Positions 1 through 7,814 of a DNA stretch of 64,000 nt are shown in pieces. The DNA lies in contig NZ_JAIVAR010000002.1 in the NCBI RefSeq assembly GCF_020171925.1, positions 124,001 through 188,000 of the forward strand. The letters run 5' to 3'. Numbering within the stretch: the stretch's first letter is position 1; each line of letters opens with the position of its first letter. The translations under genes were made by a program, and so were the position numbers. Source of the stretch: Rossellomorea aquimaris (GTDB taxonomy: Bacteria; Bacillota; Bacilli; Bacillales; Bacillaceae_B). Below the pieces are notes generated by a model. The model was not told where the DNA came from and searched no databases. It saw nothing but the letters and a program-made list of their open reading frames with translations.

Positions 1-1
1 C

Positions 2-445
2 CACCTTAATACGGTGGAGATCTCAAACCTGTTCCATGGAATCGAGTCCAATATAACCGGAATCATCATGGTGAGAGGCTTCGCACAGGTTGCCCAGGAG
101 AAGGATGCCAGAGAATTCTTCGAGCGGGGCAGCAAAATAGCAAAGGATATCGTGGATGACTTGAGTGAAATCATGAGGAAAAGTAAACTGCAAATCCCGA
201 TCGGTACGAATGGAAACGTCTCTGATTCAAAGACGTCCCCATTCTCGGATAAGCTGATGATGTATTGCGTGAGCCTGTTCTGCAGTTTCTCTGTCGGAAG
301 CGGATCGATAGGAACGGCCTTCAGTCTGCGCAATGACCTGCCTGCAAAGATGATGCTGATTCTTGAGGATATTTTCAACTACGGTCATGATGGAGCAAAG
401 ATCATGATCAAGCACGGGTGGATGGAAGAGCCACCTAAAAGCTGA
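2..445 (+). CDS. DUF3231 family protein, C-terminal part
   Basis: The reading frame is already open at the window edge, so only the C-terminal 147 residues are present. The sequence matches the DUF3231 pattern of Bacillus: a helical N-terminal half, a 'FTDK'-like motif (here FSDK, near residue 82), an R-D-L segment and the ending IMIKHGWMEEPP. Family members are usually about 330 residues, built from two related helical (ferritin-like) halves, so this is probably the second half. The function of the family is not established. A strong terminator follows the stop directly, so this gene ends its transcription unit. Confidence 0.8.
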   Translation, partial: HLNTVEISNLFHGIESNITGIIMVRGFAQVAQEKDAREFFERGSKIAKDIVDDLSEIMRKSKLQIPIGTNGNVSDSKTSPFSDKLMMYCVSLFCSFSVGSGSIGTAFSLRNDLPAKMMLILEDIFNYGHDGAKIMIKHGWMEEPPKS

Positions 446-447
446 TG

Positions 448-477
448 GACACCTGTCGAAAACAGGTGTCTTTTTTC
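448..477 (+). terminator. Rho-independent terminator after DUF3231 gene
   Basis: Stem GACACCTG / CAGGTGTC (8 bp) with a 7-nt loop, followed by TTTTTTC. It starts 3 bases after the stop codon. Confidence 0.85.
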
Positions 478-561
478 TTTTTGAATGGATTTTCTCCATG
501 TAGGATTTCATCAACCCCTTATCGAATACATTACTGTAACAATGGATGAAAGGATGGGCCT

Positions 562-1869
562 ATGAAACACTTACAAGCTGCCGAAACGGTCTTTTCGTCC
601 GTACAATGGCTGTTTTTTATTTTTGCCAATACAGTGGTCGTCCCGATTTCTGTCGGGATGGCCTTTGATTTGGGATCCCATGAGATCGCCGTGATCGTGA
701 GGAGTTCACTCATCTTTACTGGGATCGCCTGCATGCTGCAAGGATTGATCGGGCATAAGTATCCATTGATGGAAGGCCATTCAGGTGTCATGTGGGGAGT
801 CGTATTGAACCTGTGCGCAGCGGCTCCGTCACTTGGGATGAGCCTTACTTCAATTGGCGGCGGGATTGCGACGGGAATGCTCCTATCAGGGGCCGTTGTC
901 CTCCTGATGGGCGCGCTCAGGCTCCTGCCGTTGATTCAGAGGATCTTCACCCCGATGGTCATGAGCGTGTATTTATTTCTGCTGACCTTTCAGCTTATCT
1001 TAATCTTTTTCAAAGGGATGCTGACCGTGACGGAAGAGGGGAGATTGGTGCTGCCGATGAGTCTGTTTTCCATCGGTATCGTGATCCTGGTCAGCATCTT
1101 GAAGGTGAAGGGGACGGCTGTGCTCAGTAACTTTTCAATCTTGATCGGGATGGTCACCGGATGGATCGGGTACCTGGTGCTATTCCCGTCTGAATCGGCG
1201 GGGAGCGTCGCGGGTGGCGGCTCATTCTTCTTGCTGTTTCCGTTTGGTGCGCCAAATTTAAATGCGGGAATCGTGTTCGTCACGTTCCTGGCATGCCTGA
1301 TGAACTTAAGCAATACGCTTGCTTCGGTTCAGGCGGCATCGAAGCTCTATGATGAATCCCCATCAGAGAAAAGGGTCAATTCATCTTATCTCTTATCCGG
1401 GATGTATTCGATCGTCGCTGCCATATCCGGTCTCGTGTCCTATGCGCCGTTCGCTTCCTCGATCGGGTTCCTGGAAAGCACGAGGATCCTCAAAATGAAG
1501 CCATTTCTCATCGGCGGGGCCCTGATGTCCCTCCTCGGCATCATCCCGTTCCTTGGTGGGATCCTGGCCACCCTGCCGATCACCATCGGAAACGCCGTCC
1601 TGTTCACAGCCTACCTCCAGCTCTTCGGGACATCGCTTAAAAGCCTGAATGGGACTGAATTCAATTCCGTCACGATCTACAGGCTGGCATTCCCGGTGTT
1701 GATCGGGATCTCGATCATGAACCTGGACCCCCGTCTGTTCACGGCACTTCCGGTTTTCGTCCAGCCGATCGTTTCAAACGGATTCATCGTCGGGGTGCTC
1801 GTCTCGATCGTATTGGAAAAAGCGGTAAACTGGGAAAAAGAAGATCAGGTAAAAACAAAGTCTGCATAA
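562..1869 (+). CDS. NCS2-family purine/pyrimidine permease, YwdJ-like
   Basis: A 435-residue polytopic membrane protein with about 12-14 hydrophobic segments and the NCS2 (nucleobase:cation symporter-2) landmark GHKYPLMEGHSGVMWG near residues 64-80. It would import a nucleobase with a proton or sodium. In studied NCS2 proteins such as UraA, acidic residues in TM8 and TM10 bind the substrate. Here the TM8 region reads LMNLSNTLASVQAAS and the TM10 region reads APFASSIGFLEST, so both expected acidic residues appear to be missing. The closest relative I recall is B. subtilis YwdJ, a member without an assigned substrate. The acetyltransferase gene begins 19 bp downstream and is probably co-transcribed. 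Confidence 0.8.
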   Translation: MKHLQAAETVFSSVQWLFFIFANTVVVPISVGMAFDLGSHEIAVIVRSSLIFTGIACMLQGLIGHKYPLMEGHSGVMWGVVLNLCAAAPSLGMSLTSIGGGIATGMLLSGAVVLLMGALRLLPLIQRIFTPMVMSVYLFLLTFQLILIFFKGMLTVTEEGRLVLPMSLFSIGIVILVSILKVKGTAVLSNFSILIGMVTGWIGYLVLFPSESAGSVAGGGSFFLLFPFGAPNLNAGIVFVTFLACLMNLSNTLASVQAASKLYDESPSEKRVNSSYLLSGMYSIVAAISGLVSYAPFASSIGFLESTRILKMKPFLIGGALMSLLGIIPFLGGILATLPITIGNAVLFTAYLQLFGTSLKSLNGTEFNSVTIYRLAFPVLIGISIMNLDPRLFTALPVFVQPIVSNGFIVGVLVSIVLEKAVNWEKEDQVKTKSA

Positions 1870-1888
1870 AAGGAGGGAAGGGGGCTTC

Positions 1889-2419
1889 ATGGTTGTATAC
1901 AAGAGATTGAATCGAAGCGAACTCAAGGAAAACATGCTGGATTCATTCATTCGTAAGCAAGAAACACAAAGCGTCTGGGTTCAAGAGGGGAGTGCATGGG
2001 TAGAAAGGGAAGATTCTTTCATTGATGATTGGACCCCGGAACGGAAACGTGAACTCGTGGAGCATTTCGCCTCAGTGATCCAGGAAGGCGGAGCTGTTGT
2101 GACCGCAGAATGGCAGTCTGAAGTGGTTGGGTTCTCGGTCATCGAGGCAGGAAGGTTCGGAAGGGAAGTGGACTATATGGAGCTGTCGTATCTTCATGTC
2201 AGCAAGCCTTGGAGGGGCAAGGGGATCGGTGTGGAATTATTCAGGGAGACGATGGCCGCTGCAAGGGAGCTCGGCGCAGGGAAACTGTATATCGGGGCTC
2301 ATCCTTCAACGGCGACCATCGGTTTTTACAGAAAGATGGGCTGTGTCCCTGCCACAGAATTGATTGAAGAGATCTACCAGCGTGAACCGAGGGATCTTCA
2401 ATTGGAAGTCGTTCTGTAG
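1889..2419 (+). CDS. GNAT family N-acetyltransferase
   Basis: 176 residues with the Gcn5-related fold. The acetyl-CoA pyrophosphate-binding signature (consensus R/Q-x-x-G-x-G/A) appears as PWRGKGIGVELF near residues 107-118, followed by the helix and the typical C-terminal GFYRKMGC. The substrate cannot be told from sequence; small-molecule or protein N-acetylation are both possible. The start is preceded by AAGGAGG and a G-rich tract. It lies 19 bp after the permease stop in the same direction, so a two-gene operon is likely. A short terminator-like hairpin lies about 45 bases past the stop. Confidence 0.8.
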   Translation: MVVYKRLNRSELKENMLDSFIRKQETQSVWVQEGSAWVEREDSFIDDWTPERKRELVEHFASVIQEGGAVVTAEWQSEVVGFSVIEAGRFGREVDYMELSYLHVSKPWRGKGIGVELFRETMAAARELGAGKLYIGAHPSTATIGFYRKMGCVPATELIEEIYQREPRDLQLEVVL

Positions 2420-2462
2420 TGAGGCACGGCTTTTGCGTCAGTATTTGGGTAAATATGGATTT

Positions 2463-2497
2463 AGGGAGGGCATGATCGCTTGCTTCTCCCTCTTTTT
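2463..2497 (+). terminator. Possible terminator after the acetyltransferase gene
   Basis: Arms AGGGAG and CTCCCT are separated by 17 nt and followed by CTTTTT. The stem is short, so this is a tentative call. Confidence 0.45.
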
Positions 2498-2659
2498 CAT
2501 GCGATTGAAGGTTTTTCTACACGATGGGTCCACTGTCCACGATGCTCATCATGGGCGTTGCCTGTTGATTGGATTGTTTTCTTTCCTCATTAGATTTTTT
2601 TCGATCCAAGCTTCTCCCTTCCTCTCGTCCCATCATTTAATTCCTCTCTTAAGTTGATG

Positions 2660-3059
2660 GTTCATTTTCTATCAAATTTTATTTTGATTGGTTTTATTTA
2701 TGTAAAAATGGGTGAATCTTACAAATGGTTTTTGGTGGATTGGTAGTTTAAGAGAATCGAAAAGAACTAATTTATATGTAAAATATGGTTGTTTACAAAT
2801 TTGTATACTTGTATACAATAACGTACACAAATGTAAACAAAAATGTATACAAGTATACAAAGTCGTGTACATGTTGATTTATAAGGATGTGTACGGATTT
2901 GTTTACAACGATACAAGAATGTATACAAATAGGTCTAACATTACAATTGTGTGATAGAGTTGAAAGTAGGATTGACCAGGGAGCAGAAGTGATTTAATCT
3001 TTCATTAAGAGTTTAAATTTTTTGATAAATTTTAACTGATCTATGAAAGGATGATTTTT
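2660..3059. other. AT-rich intergenic region upstream of parM-like gene
   Basis: Four hundred bases without a credible gene. The short frames across it are by-products of the TGTATACA repeats. The centre (2791-2928) holds the phased repeat array described separately. The last 100 bases carry the ribosome site of the actin-like gene. Confidence 0.7.
2791..2928. repeat. Helically phased palindromic iteron array, candidate centromere (parC-like)
   Basis: About 12 eight-base boxes related to the palindrome TGTATACA start at 2791, 2803, 2811, 2823, 2833, 2845, 2853, 2865, 2889, 2901, 2910 and 2921. Three (2811, 2845, 2921) are perfect; others such as TGTTTACA, TGTAAACA, CGTACACA and AGTATACA differ by one to three bases. 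Pitches are 12, 8, 12, 10, 12, 8 and 12, averaging about 10.8 bp, so the boxes lie on one face of the helix. One slot near 2877 is degenerate. The array sits about 130 bp upstream of a ParM-like gene and a gene for a ribbon-helix-helix-like protein, the place where plasmid parC/parN centromeres lie. It may also act as the operator of the operon. Confidence 0.75.
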
Positions 3060-4241
3060 TTGACAAACTCTCGAATCGCCGCAATTGATGTAGGTAATGA
3101 TTCCCTTAAAGGTATTTTTGGTAAATTGGAAAGTGAAATGAATATCCCGAATGTGATTGCACGAGATATTGAAGATCGTCCGATCATTGGTATAGAAGAA
3201 TTGGACAAGCAAGATCCACTGGATGGGTTACATATCCGCGTCCACTCCCCTGCCCTCCAGGACAACAATGCCATCTATCGTGTGGGTAATCTGGCGACGA
3301 AGAGCAATAATTCCACTGAGTTGGATCCGGGAAGCAGTAAATCGGAAGAAGACCAAACATTGGTCATGCTGTTTGCATCCCTTGCGCTTGATGCTGCTGA
3401 ACAGGATTCACTATTCAAGAAGAATAATAACGTCATAGAAGCGAATTACACACTTGGTACGGGACTTCCACTACGTGAAGTGAAAGAAGGAAAGGATGTC
3501 GGCTACCGTTCGAAGCTGCTTGGATCCGTGCATCAGGTCGAGTTCCTTGTGACTCCGCGCCACCAAGGCATCAAAGTGAACATCAAGTTTGATGAAGTGA
3601 AGGTGTATCCAGAAGGATTCGCAGCGTTCATTAACCTTGTGATGGACAACAATGGAAATATCATCAATAAAGATTTGATCGATAAGCGCATCCTCATCCA
3701 GGATATCGGTGGACTTTCAACGGATATCGCTGTGATCAAAAATCGCAAGGTGGACGATGATAAAGCACAGGGCTTCAACCTTGGTGTTTCTGAATCCCTT
3801 GAGATGATCCGTGAAGAAATCCGTTCAAAATACGGGATCGAGCTCGACAGCCGCCGTGATGTCGTGGAAATCATCACGAAGAAGAATGACCGCAACCATA
3901 TCATGGTGAAGGGAAGCCGCACGAGCGTCCACGAGATCGTCGACCGTATTCTTGTAGAGCTTGCCAAGAAGCAATACCGCCATCTTCGCAATATGTGGCA
4001 GAAAAACTCCCAAACGGAGATCTGCTACTTCATCGGAGGCGGTTCAAGCGTGCTGAAAGAATACATCAAGACGCTGAACAACAATCTGGATGGCTACAAC
4101 ATCGACTTCTTTGAAGACGAGAACGAAAGCATCTGGATGATGGCCAATGCTTATTACAAACTAATCGCTGATTTCTCAAGAAAGAATCAAAAGCAAGATC
4201 ATAAAAGAGAAGACGAGAAAAAATTAGCGAAAACCAAATAG
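3060..4241 (+). CDS. ParM/StbA-like actin ATPase
   Basis: 393 residues of the plasmid-segregation actin family. Visible actin-fold motifs are phosphate-1 AAIDVGNDSLKGIFG (residues 7-21), phosphate-2 IQDIGGLSTDIAVI (D near 215) and the adenosine motif YFIGGGSSVLKEY (first G near 326). The C-terminus is lysine-rich. The TTG at 3060 is the likely start: the AAAGG site ends 9 bases before it, while the ATG at 3051 abuts the site. Such proteins form ATP-driven filaments that push or pull DNA through an adaptor bound to a centromere. The next gene starts 9 bp downstream and the iteron array lies just upstream, giving a full three-part cassette. Flanking genes look chromosomal, so its cargo is not obvious. 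Confidence 0.85.
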   Translation: MTNSRIAAIDVGNDSLKGIFGKLESEMNIPNVIARDIEDRPIIGIEELDKQDPLDGLHIRVHSPALQDNNAIYRVGNLATKSNNSTELDPGSSKSEEDQTLVMLFASLALDAAEQDSLFKKNNNVIEANYTLGTGLPLREVKEGKDVGYRSKLLGSVHQVEFLVTPRHQGIKVNIKFDEVKVYPEGFAAFINLVMDNNGNIINKDLIDKRILIQDIGGLSTDIAVIKNRKVDDDKAQGFNLGVSESLEMIREEIRSKYGIELDSRRDVVEIITKKNDRNHIMVKGSRTSVHEIVDRILVELAKKQYRHLRNMWQKNSQTEICYFIGGGSSVLKEYIKTLNNNLDGYNIDFFEDENESIWMMANAYYKLIADFSRKNQKQDHKREDEKKLAKTK

Positions 4242-4250
4242 GGTGATTTT

Positions 4251-4850
4251 ATGAAAGAAAAGGGGATGTCAAGGGGGCAGCCGATCACATTTCGTCTCCC
4301 CTCTGATACACCTGATCACATACTGAAGAGTTTGCAGAAGCTAAAGGAAACGGAGAAGCGGAATTTCTCCAGTAAAATCGCCGAGCTTGTCGTGAACGGG
4401 GTCAATGAGTCTGCCATGAAGCAACGGGAAACCATTACGATCCCGCTGCCGAAGGCGCTCGATAAGGCTCAGCGCGACTGGCTGAAGCATGAGCACTCGG
4501 AAGCATTAGTGGGAAGTATCGTGTATCAGTTGTTAACGAACCCTGTCCGTACCGCCTCATTGCTGGCCTCATTGAGCAGCAGTGCATTAGATATAGATGA
4601 AGCACTGTACCTTCAGGAGGAGACGGCCGCAGGTGAAGACACATCTCGCGAATGGTCGCTTGATTCAGTGATCGGGGATGACGAACAGGAGCCTGAAGTG
4701 GAAGAACGAACACATTCCACCGACGAAGACCTCGATGATTTCGATTGGGAAAGTGCCATGAAATCAAGGGAACCGGAGGAAGATAAAGAACCGAAGGAAG
4801 AAACGATGGAAGACCTGCTCGGGGACTTCCTATCACAAATGAATAAATAA
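4251..4850 (+). CDS. ParR-like DNA-binding adaptor with two ribbon-helix-helix-like segments
   Basis: 199 residues. The N-terminus has two similar segments that look like ribbon-helix-helix units: a strand PITFRLPS followed by two helices (residues about 11-48), and again ETITIPLPK followed by two helices (about 61-97). The second half is strongly acidic and probably disordered, ending in the short amphipathic segment MEDLLGDFLSQMNK. In known ParM systems the adaptor binds centromere repeats through such an N-terminal domain and contacts the filament with its C-terminal tail, so this layout fits. The function is inferred from architecture and position 9 bp after the actin gene; I do not recognise a named family. 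Confidence 0.65.
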   Translation: MKEKGMSRGQPITFRLPSDTPDHILKSLQKLKETEKRNFSSKIAELVVNGVNESAMKQRETITIPLPKALDKAQRDWLKHEHSEALVGSIVYQLLTNPVRTASLLASLSSSALDIDEALYLQEETAAGEDTSREWSLDSVIGDDEQEPEVEERTHSTDEDLDDFDWESAMKSREPEEDKEPKEETMEDLLGDFLSQMNK

Positions 4851-4856
4851 TCGAAG

Positions 4857-4900
4857 GTACGTCCCTCATCGCTTTAACGCGATGAGGGACGTACTTTTTT
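4857..4900. terminator. REP-like palindrome acting as bidirectional terminator
   Basis: Perfect 16-bp stem GTACGTCCCTCATCGC with loop TTTAAC, followed by TTTTTT. It lies between convergent genes. The same element recurs at 43908, 48771, 51894 and 60130. Confidence 0.85.
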
Positions 4901-4902
4901 CA

Positions 4903-6225
4903 TTAGTGGTGCGAGTGGTCCTGTTCGAGGTCTTTGTCTTTGAGGAAGAAGTATTCCCCGATGAAGATGAGGACCATGAAGATGATGGAAACACCGACAA
5001 CAAGCATATCGGATTGCACTTTCACCCAAAGGAATGCTGCGAGTACGATGGCATCCAGGATGAGTGCGGTCAATACGATGATCGGGTTGGCGTCAACTTT
5101 GTTTCTGAGATGTTTATAGACGCCCCAGTGTACCAACATATCCATCACCAGATAAAGGATCGCCCCCATCGATGCAATCCTGCTCAGGTCAAAGAAAATG
5201 GTGAGGATCATGGCTGCAACAATCGTGTAGACGAGCGTATGCTTCTGGACCCTCCCCGGCATGCCGAAATGCTTGTGGGGGATCAATTTCATGTCCGTCA
5301 GCATGGCAAGCATCCTGGAGACGGCGAAGACACTCGCGATGATCCCGGTTATGGTCGCAATGATCGCGATGATGACGGTAAACCAAAGTCCGGTATCCCC
5401 AAACGCAGGGCGTGCCGCTTCAGCTAGGGCGTAATCCTTCGCCTTGATGATTTCGGTGAGCGAGAGGTTGCTCGATACGGCCCACGCAAGCAAAAGATAG
5501 ACAACAAGGCTGATCAGGATGGAAATCGTGATGGCCCTTCCGACATTCTTCTTTGGCTCCTTGATTTCCGAGCCGCTGTTGGTGATTGTCGTGAATCCTT
5601 TGAACGATAGGATGGTCAGGGCAACGGCCGCGATATAGCTTGCCATCGAAGGGTCAGGTGGATTCGCTCCCCCTTCTGCCGGTTGAAACGTGAAGCCGAC
5701 CACCCAAAGTCCGGCAATCGCAAATACGGCCAGTCCCGCGATCTTGATGAGTGAAGCGATGCCCGTGAACGTCTGGATGAAGCTATTCCCTGATATATTC
5801 ACCAGGAAAGCGAACGTCAATAACCCAACCCCCAATAATGGTACGAGGTAGTCGGACTGCTTCCCGTCGACCAGCTGTAGCGTATACGTCCCGAAGGTCC
5901 TTGCGACCAAGCTCTGATTGATGACCATCGAGAACGCCATCAACAGCGCGGCCGAAGCAGTGATCGTCCCCTTGCCGTATGCCTTCATCAGGAACATGCC
6001 GATGCCTCCCGCAGATGGGTATTGATTGCTCATTTTCACATATGAATACGCACTGAATCCGGTCACGATTCCCCCGGCAATAAAAATGAGCGGAAACCAG
6101 GCGGCTGATAATTCCGCCACCTGACCGAGCAGGGCAAAGATCCCTGCACTGATCATCACGCCTGTACCGAGGCCGACTGCCCCGGTCAGGGATATACTAT
6201 TTTTCTTGTAATCTGAATCTGCCAT
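4903..6225 (-). CDS. APC-family amino acid permease
   Basis: 440 residues and about 12 hydrophobic helices. The APC-superfamily entry motif GVMISAGIFALLG is near residues 22-34, and a conserved N-E/x-IKEPKKNVGRAI segment follows TM6. The protein is predicted to be a proton-coupled amino acid transporter in the plasma membrane; the substrate is not evident. The C-terminus ends in a histidine-rich tail (EQDHSHH), which may be incidental. A ribosome site GAGGTG precedes the ATG. Upstream there are two 30-bp direct repeats that may carry promoters, and the gene ends against the REP-like terminator. Confidence 0.85.
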   Translation of the reverse strand: MADSDYKKNSISLTGAVGLGTGVMISAGIFALLGQVAELSAAWFPLIFIAGGIVTGFSAYSYVKMSNQYPSAGGIGMFLMKAYGKGTITASAALLMAFSMVINQSLVARTFGTYTLQLVDGKQSDYLVPLLGVGLLTFAFLVNISGNSFIQTFTGIASLIKIAGLAVFAIAGLWVVGFTFQPAEGGANPPDPSMASYIAAVALTILSFKGFTTITNSGSEIKEPKKNVGRAITISILISLVVYLLLAWAVSSNLSLTEIIKAKDYALAEAARPAFGDTGLWFTVIIAIIATITGIIASVFAVSRMLAMLTDMKLIPHKHFGMPGRVQKHTLVYTIVAAMILTIFFDLSRIASMGAILYLVMDMLVHWGVYKHLRNKVDANPIIVLTALILDAIVLAAFLWVKVQSDMLVVGVSIIFMVLIFIGEYFFLKDKDLEQDHSHH

Positions 6226-6260
6226 CTTTTCACCTCGTGAATTTCTTTGTGTATGTATTC

Positions 6261-6290
6261 GGTATACCCATAGGTTGTGCAGATTAAATG
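6261..6290 (-). repeat. 30-bp direct repeat, copy 1 (possible sigma-B-like promoter)
   Basis: Copy 1 of a direct repeat 62 bp apart from copy 2 (6323-6352), with four mismatches over 30 bases. On the minus strand, read toward the permease, it has ATTTAA-14-GGGTAT, close to the sigma-B consensus GTTTAA-12/14-GGGTAT. Confidence 0.45.
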
Positions 6291-6322
6291 CAGAAAACCG
6301 GAATTCGGTTGTGAATGTTGGT

Positions 6323-6352
6323 GGTATCCCTATAAGTTGTGCAGGTTAAATG
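6323..6352 (-). repeat. 30-bp direct repeat, copy 2
   Basis: Second copy of the 30-bp repeat upstream of the amino acid permease. On the minus strand it reads ATTTAA-14-AGGGAT. Either tandem promoters or a pair of regulator binding sites would explain the conservation. Confidence 0.45.
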
Positions 6353-6976
6353 GTCAGAATTTGGTGAGCGGGATCATGATCTAAGTGTGTTCATAGTGGG
6401 ACGGTTTGCTTGCTGGATTTCGATCAAATCGGCGTGTTTTTGATAATATGAGGCAAACATTGAGAATAAAAGTCCTGTGTAAACAGTTTTCGATAATAAA
6501 CCATGCATGAACGACTCGGCACGGAGACGATTTGTTGAAATGGCACCGTTTCTTGAAGAAAAAACGAAATTGGTGTCTGATTAGAACATTTTTCCCATGA
6601 AAAACGCAAGTTCCTGCAGGCGCAACGATGTTATTATACAAAGTCATCAACCGCTCCTTTACCCCCTCCCCTCCCCGAAACAATATACATCGAAATGTAA
6701 CCAATTTGACTTAATTGTTTTGTGCCTTCCTTCCCCCGTAGAAAAATCGTTGTAAATCCTAGTCTTCCCTTGTTACAAAACCATCACTCCTTCCCTAAAA
6801 CATGTATAAAAAATCCAGGTTTACTTCAAATCATCAAGATCGTGGGTTTTGACCCTGATCATCCGAGGTATACACCCACTAAACCACATAACAAACCGTA
6901 TTGAAATTTGCCATTTGCGACGTCGGACAAACGGATGATGAACAAACAATCTCCATTAAATGAGAGGAGGGAAAGG

Positions 6977-7237
6977 ATGGCTATTCAAAAGAGTACGGAT
7001 AGCTCCAGCCTCGCTGAAGTGATCGACCGGATTTTGGATAAAGGGATCGTGATTGATGCGTTTGCCAGGGTTTCGCTTGTTGGAATTGAAATCCTCACTG
7101 TCGAAGCGAGGGTCGTCATCGCCAGTGTCGACACTTGGCTCCGCTACGCCGAGGCAGTCGGCCTTCTCCGGGATGAAGCGGGTGAAGATGCCCTTCAGCG
7201 GCAGGAAAATGAAAGAGGTACATCATTCAGCATATAG
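6977..7237 (+). CDS. gvpA: Gas vesicle structural protein GvpA
   Basis: 86 residues: the small hydrophobic rib-forming shell protein of gas vesicles. It has the GvpA core [20 protein letters not shown], then the beta-hairpin segment and [18 protein letters not shown]. The ATG at 6977 is chosen because GAGGAGGGAAAGG lies just before it; the longer frame upstream has no ribosome site. It is the first gene of a 14-gene unit ordered as in the B. megaterium cluster (A-P-Q-B-R-N-F-G-L-S-K-J-T-U). It is nearly identical to GvpB encoded 1.1 kb downstream; the two differ mainly at the C-terminus. Confidence 0.95.
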   Translation: MAIQKSTDSSSLAEVIDRILDKGIVIDAFARVSLVGIEILTVEARVVIASVDTWLRYAEAVGLLRDEAGEDALQRQENERGTSFSI

Positions 7238-7298
7238 GGTTAAGACTTTTGGGTTTAATTTTTTGAATAATATAAGTTTTTAGAAAAGAGGATGAAAG

Positions 7299-7775
7299 AT
7301 GGCAGAAACAAAAAAGCAGGAAAAAACGAATAGGGAAGATCAACAGACTCAAGCAGCAGCAACTGACGACAATAAATCAGGAGTGAATGTCAATTACGCG
7401 ATCATCGGTGGGGTGGTCGGTGCTGGTGTCGGGCTGCTCACCCATCCGGGCACGAGTAAAAAGATTGCCGGCAGCCTTGGCAAATCCGAAGTGGTGCGGA
7501 TGGCGGGGACTGAACTCCGGCGAACTGCGCAGGAATTCATTACCGAGCAGGCCCTGATCACGTTGAGACAGACGGCCACCGGGTATATGAGTAAATATGA
7601 AAACGGTCGATTGCCGTTTACCAGGAAGAAAGAAGATCCCCAAGGTGAAAGTGGGGAAGAATCTGTCGCCCAGCATGATGAAATTGAAGAAATCAAGGAA
7701 GAAAACAAGAATCTCAATGAGCGGCTGGAGCGGATTGAAGAGATGCTCTCAAGCCTTGTAGAGTCAAAAAAGTAA
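7299..7775 (+). CDS. gvpP: Gas vesicle accessory protein GvpP (YtxH-like)
   Basis: 158 residues in the position of gvpP of the B. megaterium cluster. A hydrophilic N-terminus leads into a glycine-rich hydrophobic stretch, VNYAIIGGVVGAGVGLLTHPGTSKK (residues about 28-52, shown to the family as a YtxH-like segment). The C-terminus is a charged coiled coil (EIEEIKEENKNLNERLERIEEML). The biochemical role of GvpP is not established. GvpT in the same operon has the same layout of glycine-rich YtxH segment plus C-terminal coiled coil, so the two are probably distant paralogues. Confidence 0.75.
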   Translation: MAETKKQEKTNREDQQTQAAATDDNKSGVNVNYAIIGGVVGAGVGLLTHPGTSKKIAGSLGKSEVVRMAGTELRRTAQEFITEQALITLRQTATGYMSKYENGRLPFTRKKEDPQGESGEESVAQHDEIEEIKEENKNLNERLERIEEMLSSLVESKK

Positions 7776-7814
7776 CGGTTCAACTCCAATGGGCGTTTCC
7801 GAAGGGGGGATAGC

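Larger units (their letters stand above)
6226..6976. other. Long intergenic region between permease and gas vesicle operon
   Basis: About 750 bases upstream of two divergent units. Near the permease it holds the 30-bp direct repeat pair. The rest contains small open frames on both strands without good ribosome sites or family resemblance, which I do not call. The gas vesicle promoter must lie here, but I could not assign one with confidence; TTGTAA-17-TTACAA at 6752-6780 is a weak candidate. Confidence 0.6.

Noticed and set aside
2712-2954. 80-residue frame full of V-Y-K/C-I-Q-V
   Set aside because: It is the translation of the TGTATACA iterons; no ribosome site.
4882-5427. 181-residue frame antisense to the amino acid permease
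   Set aside because: D/H-rich shadow frame starting in the terminator hairpin.
6381-6904. Small frames between permease and gvpA (107, 61 and 60 residues)
   Set aside because: No ribosome sites and no recognisable sequence.
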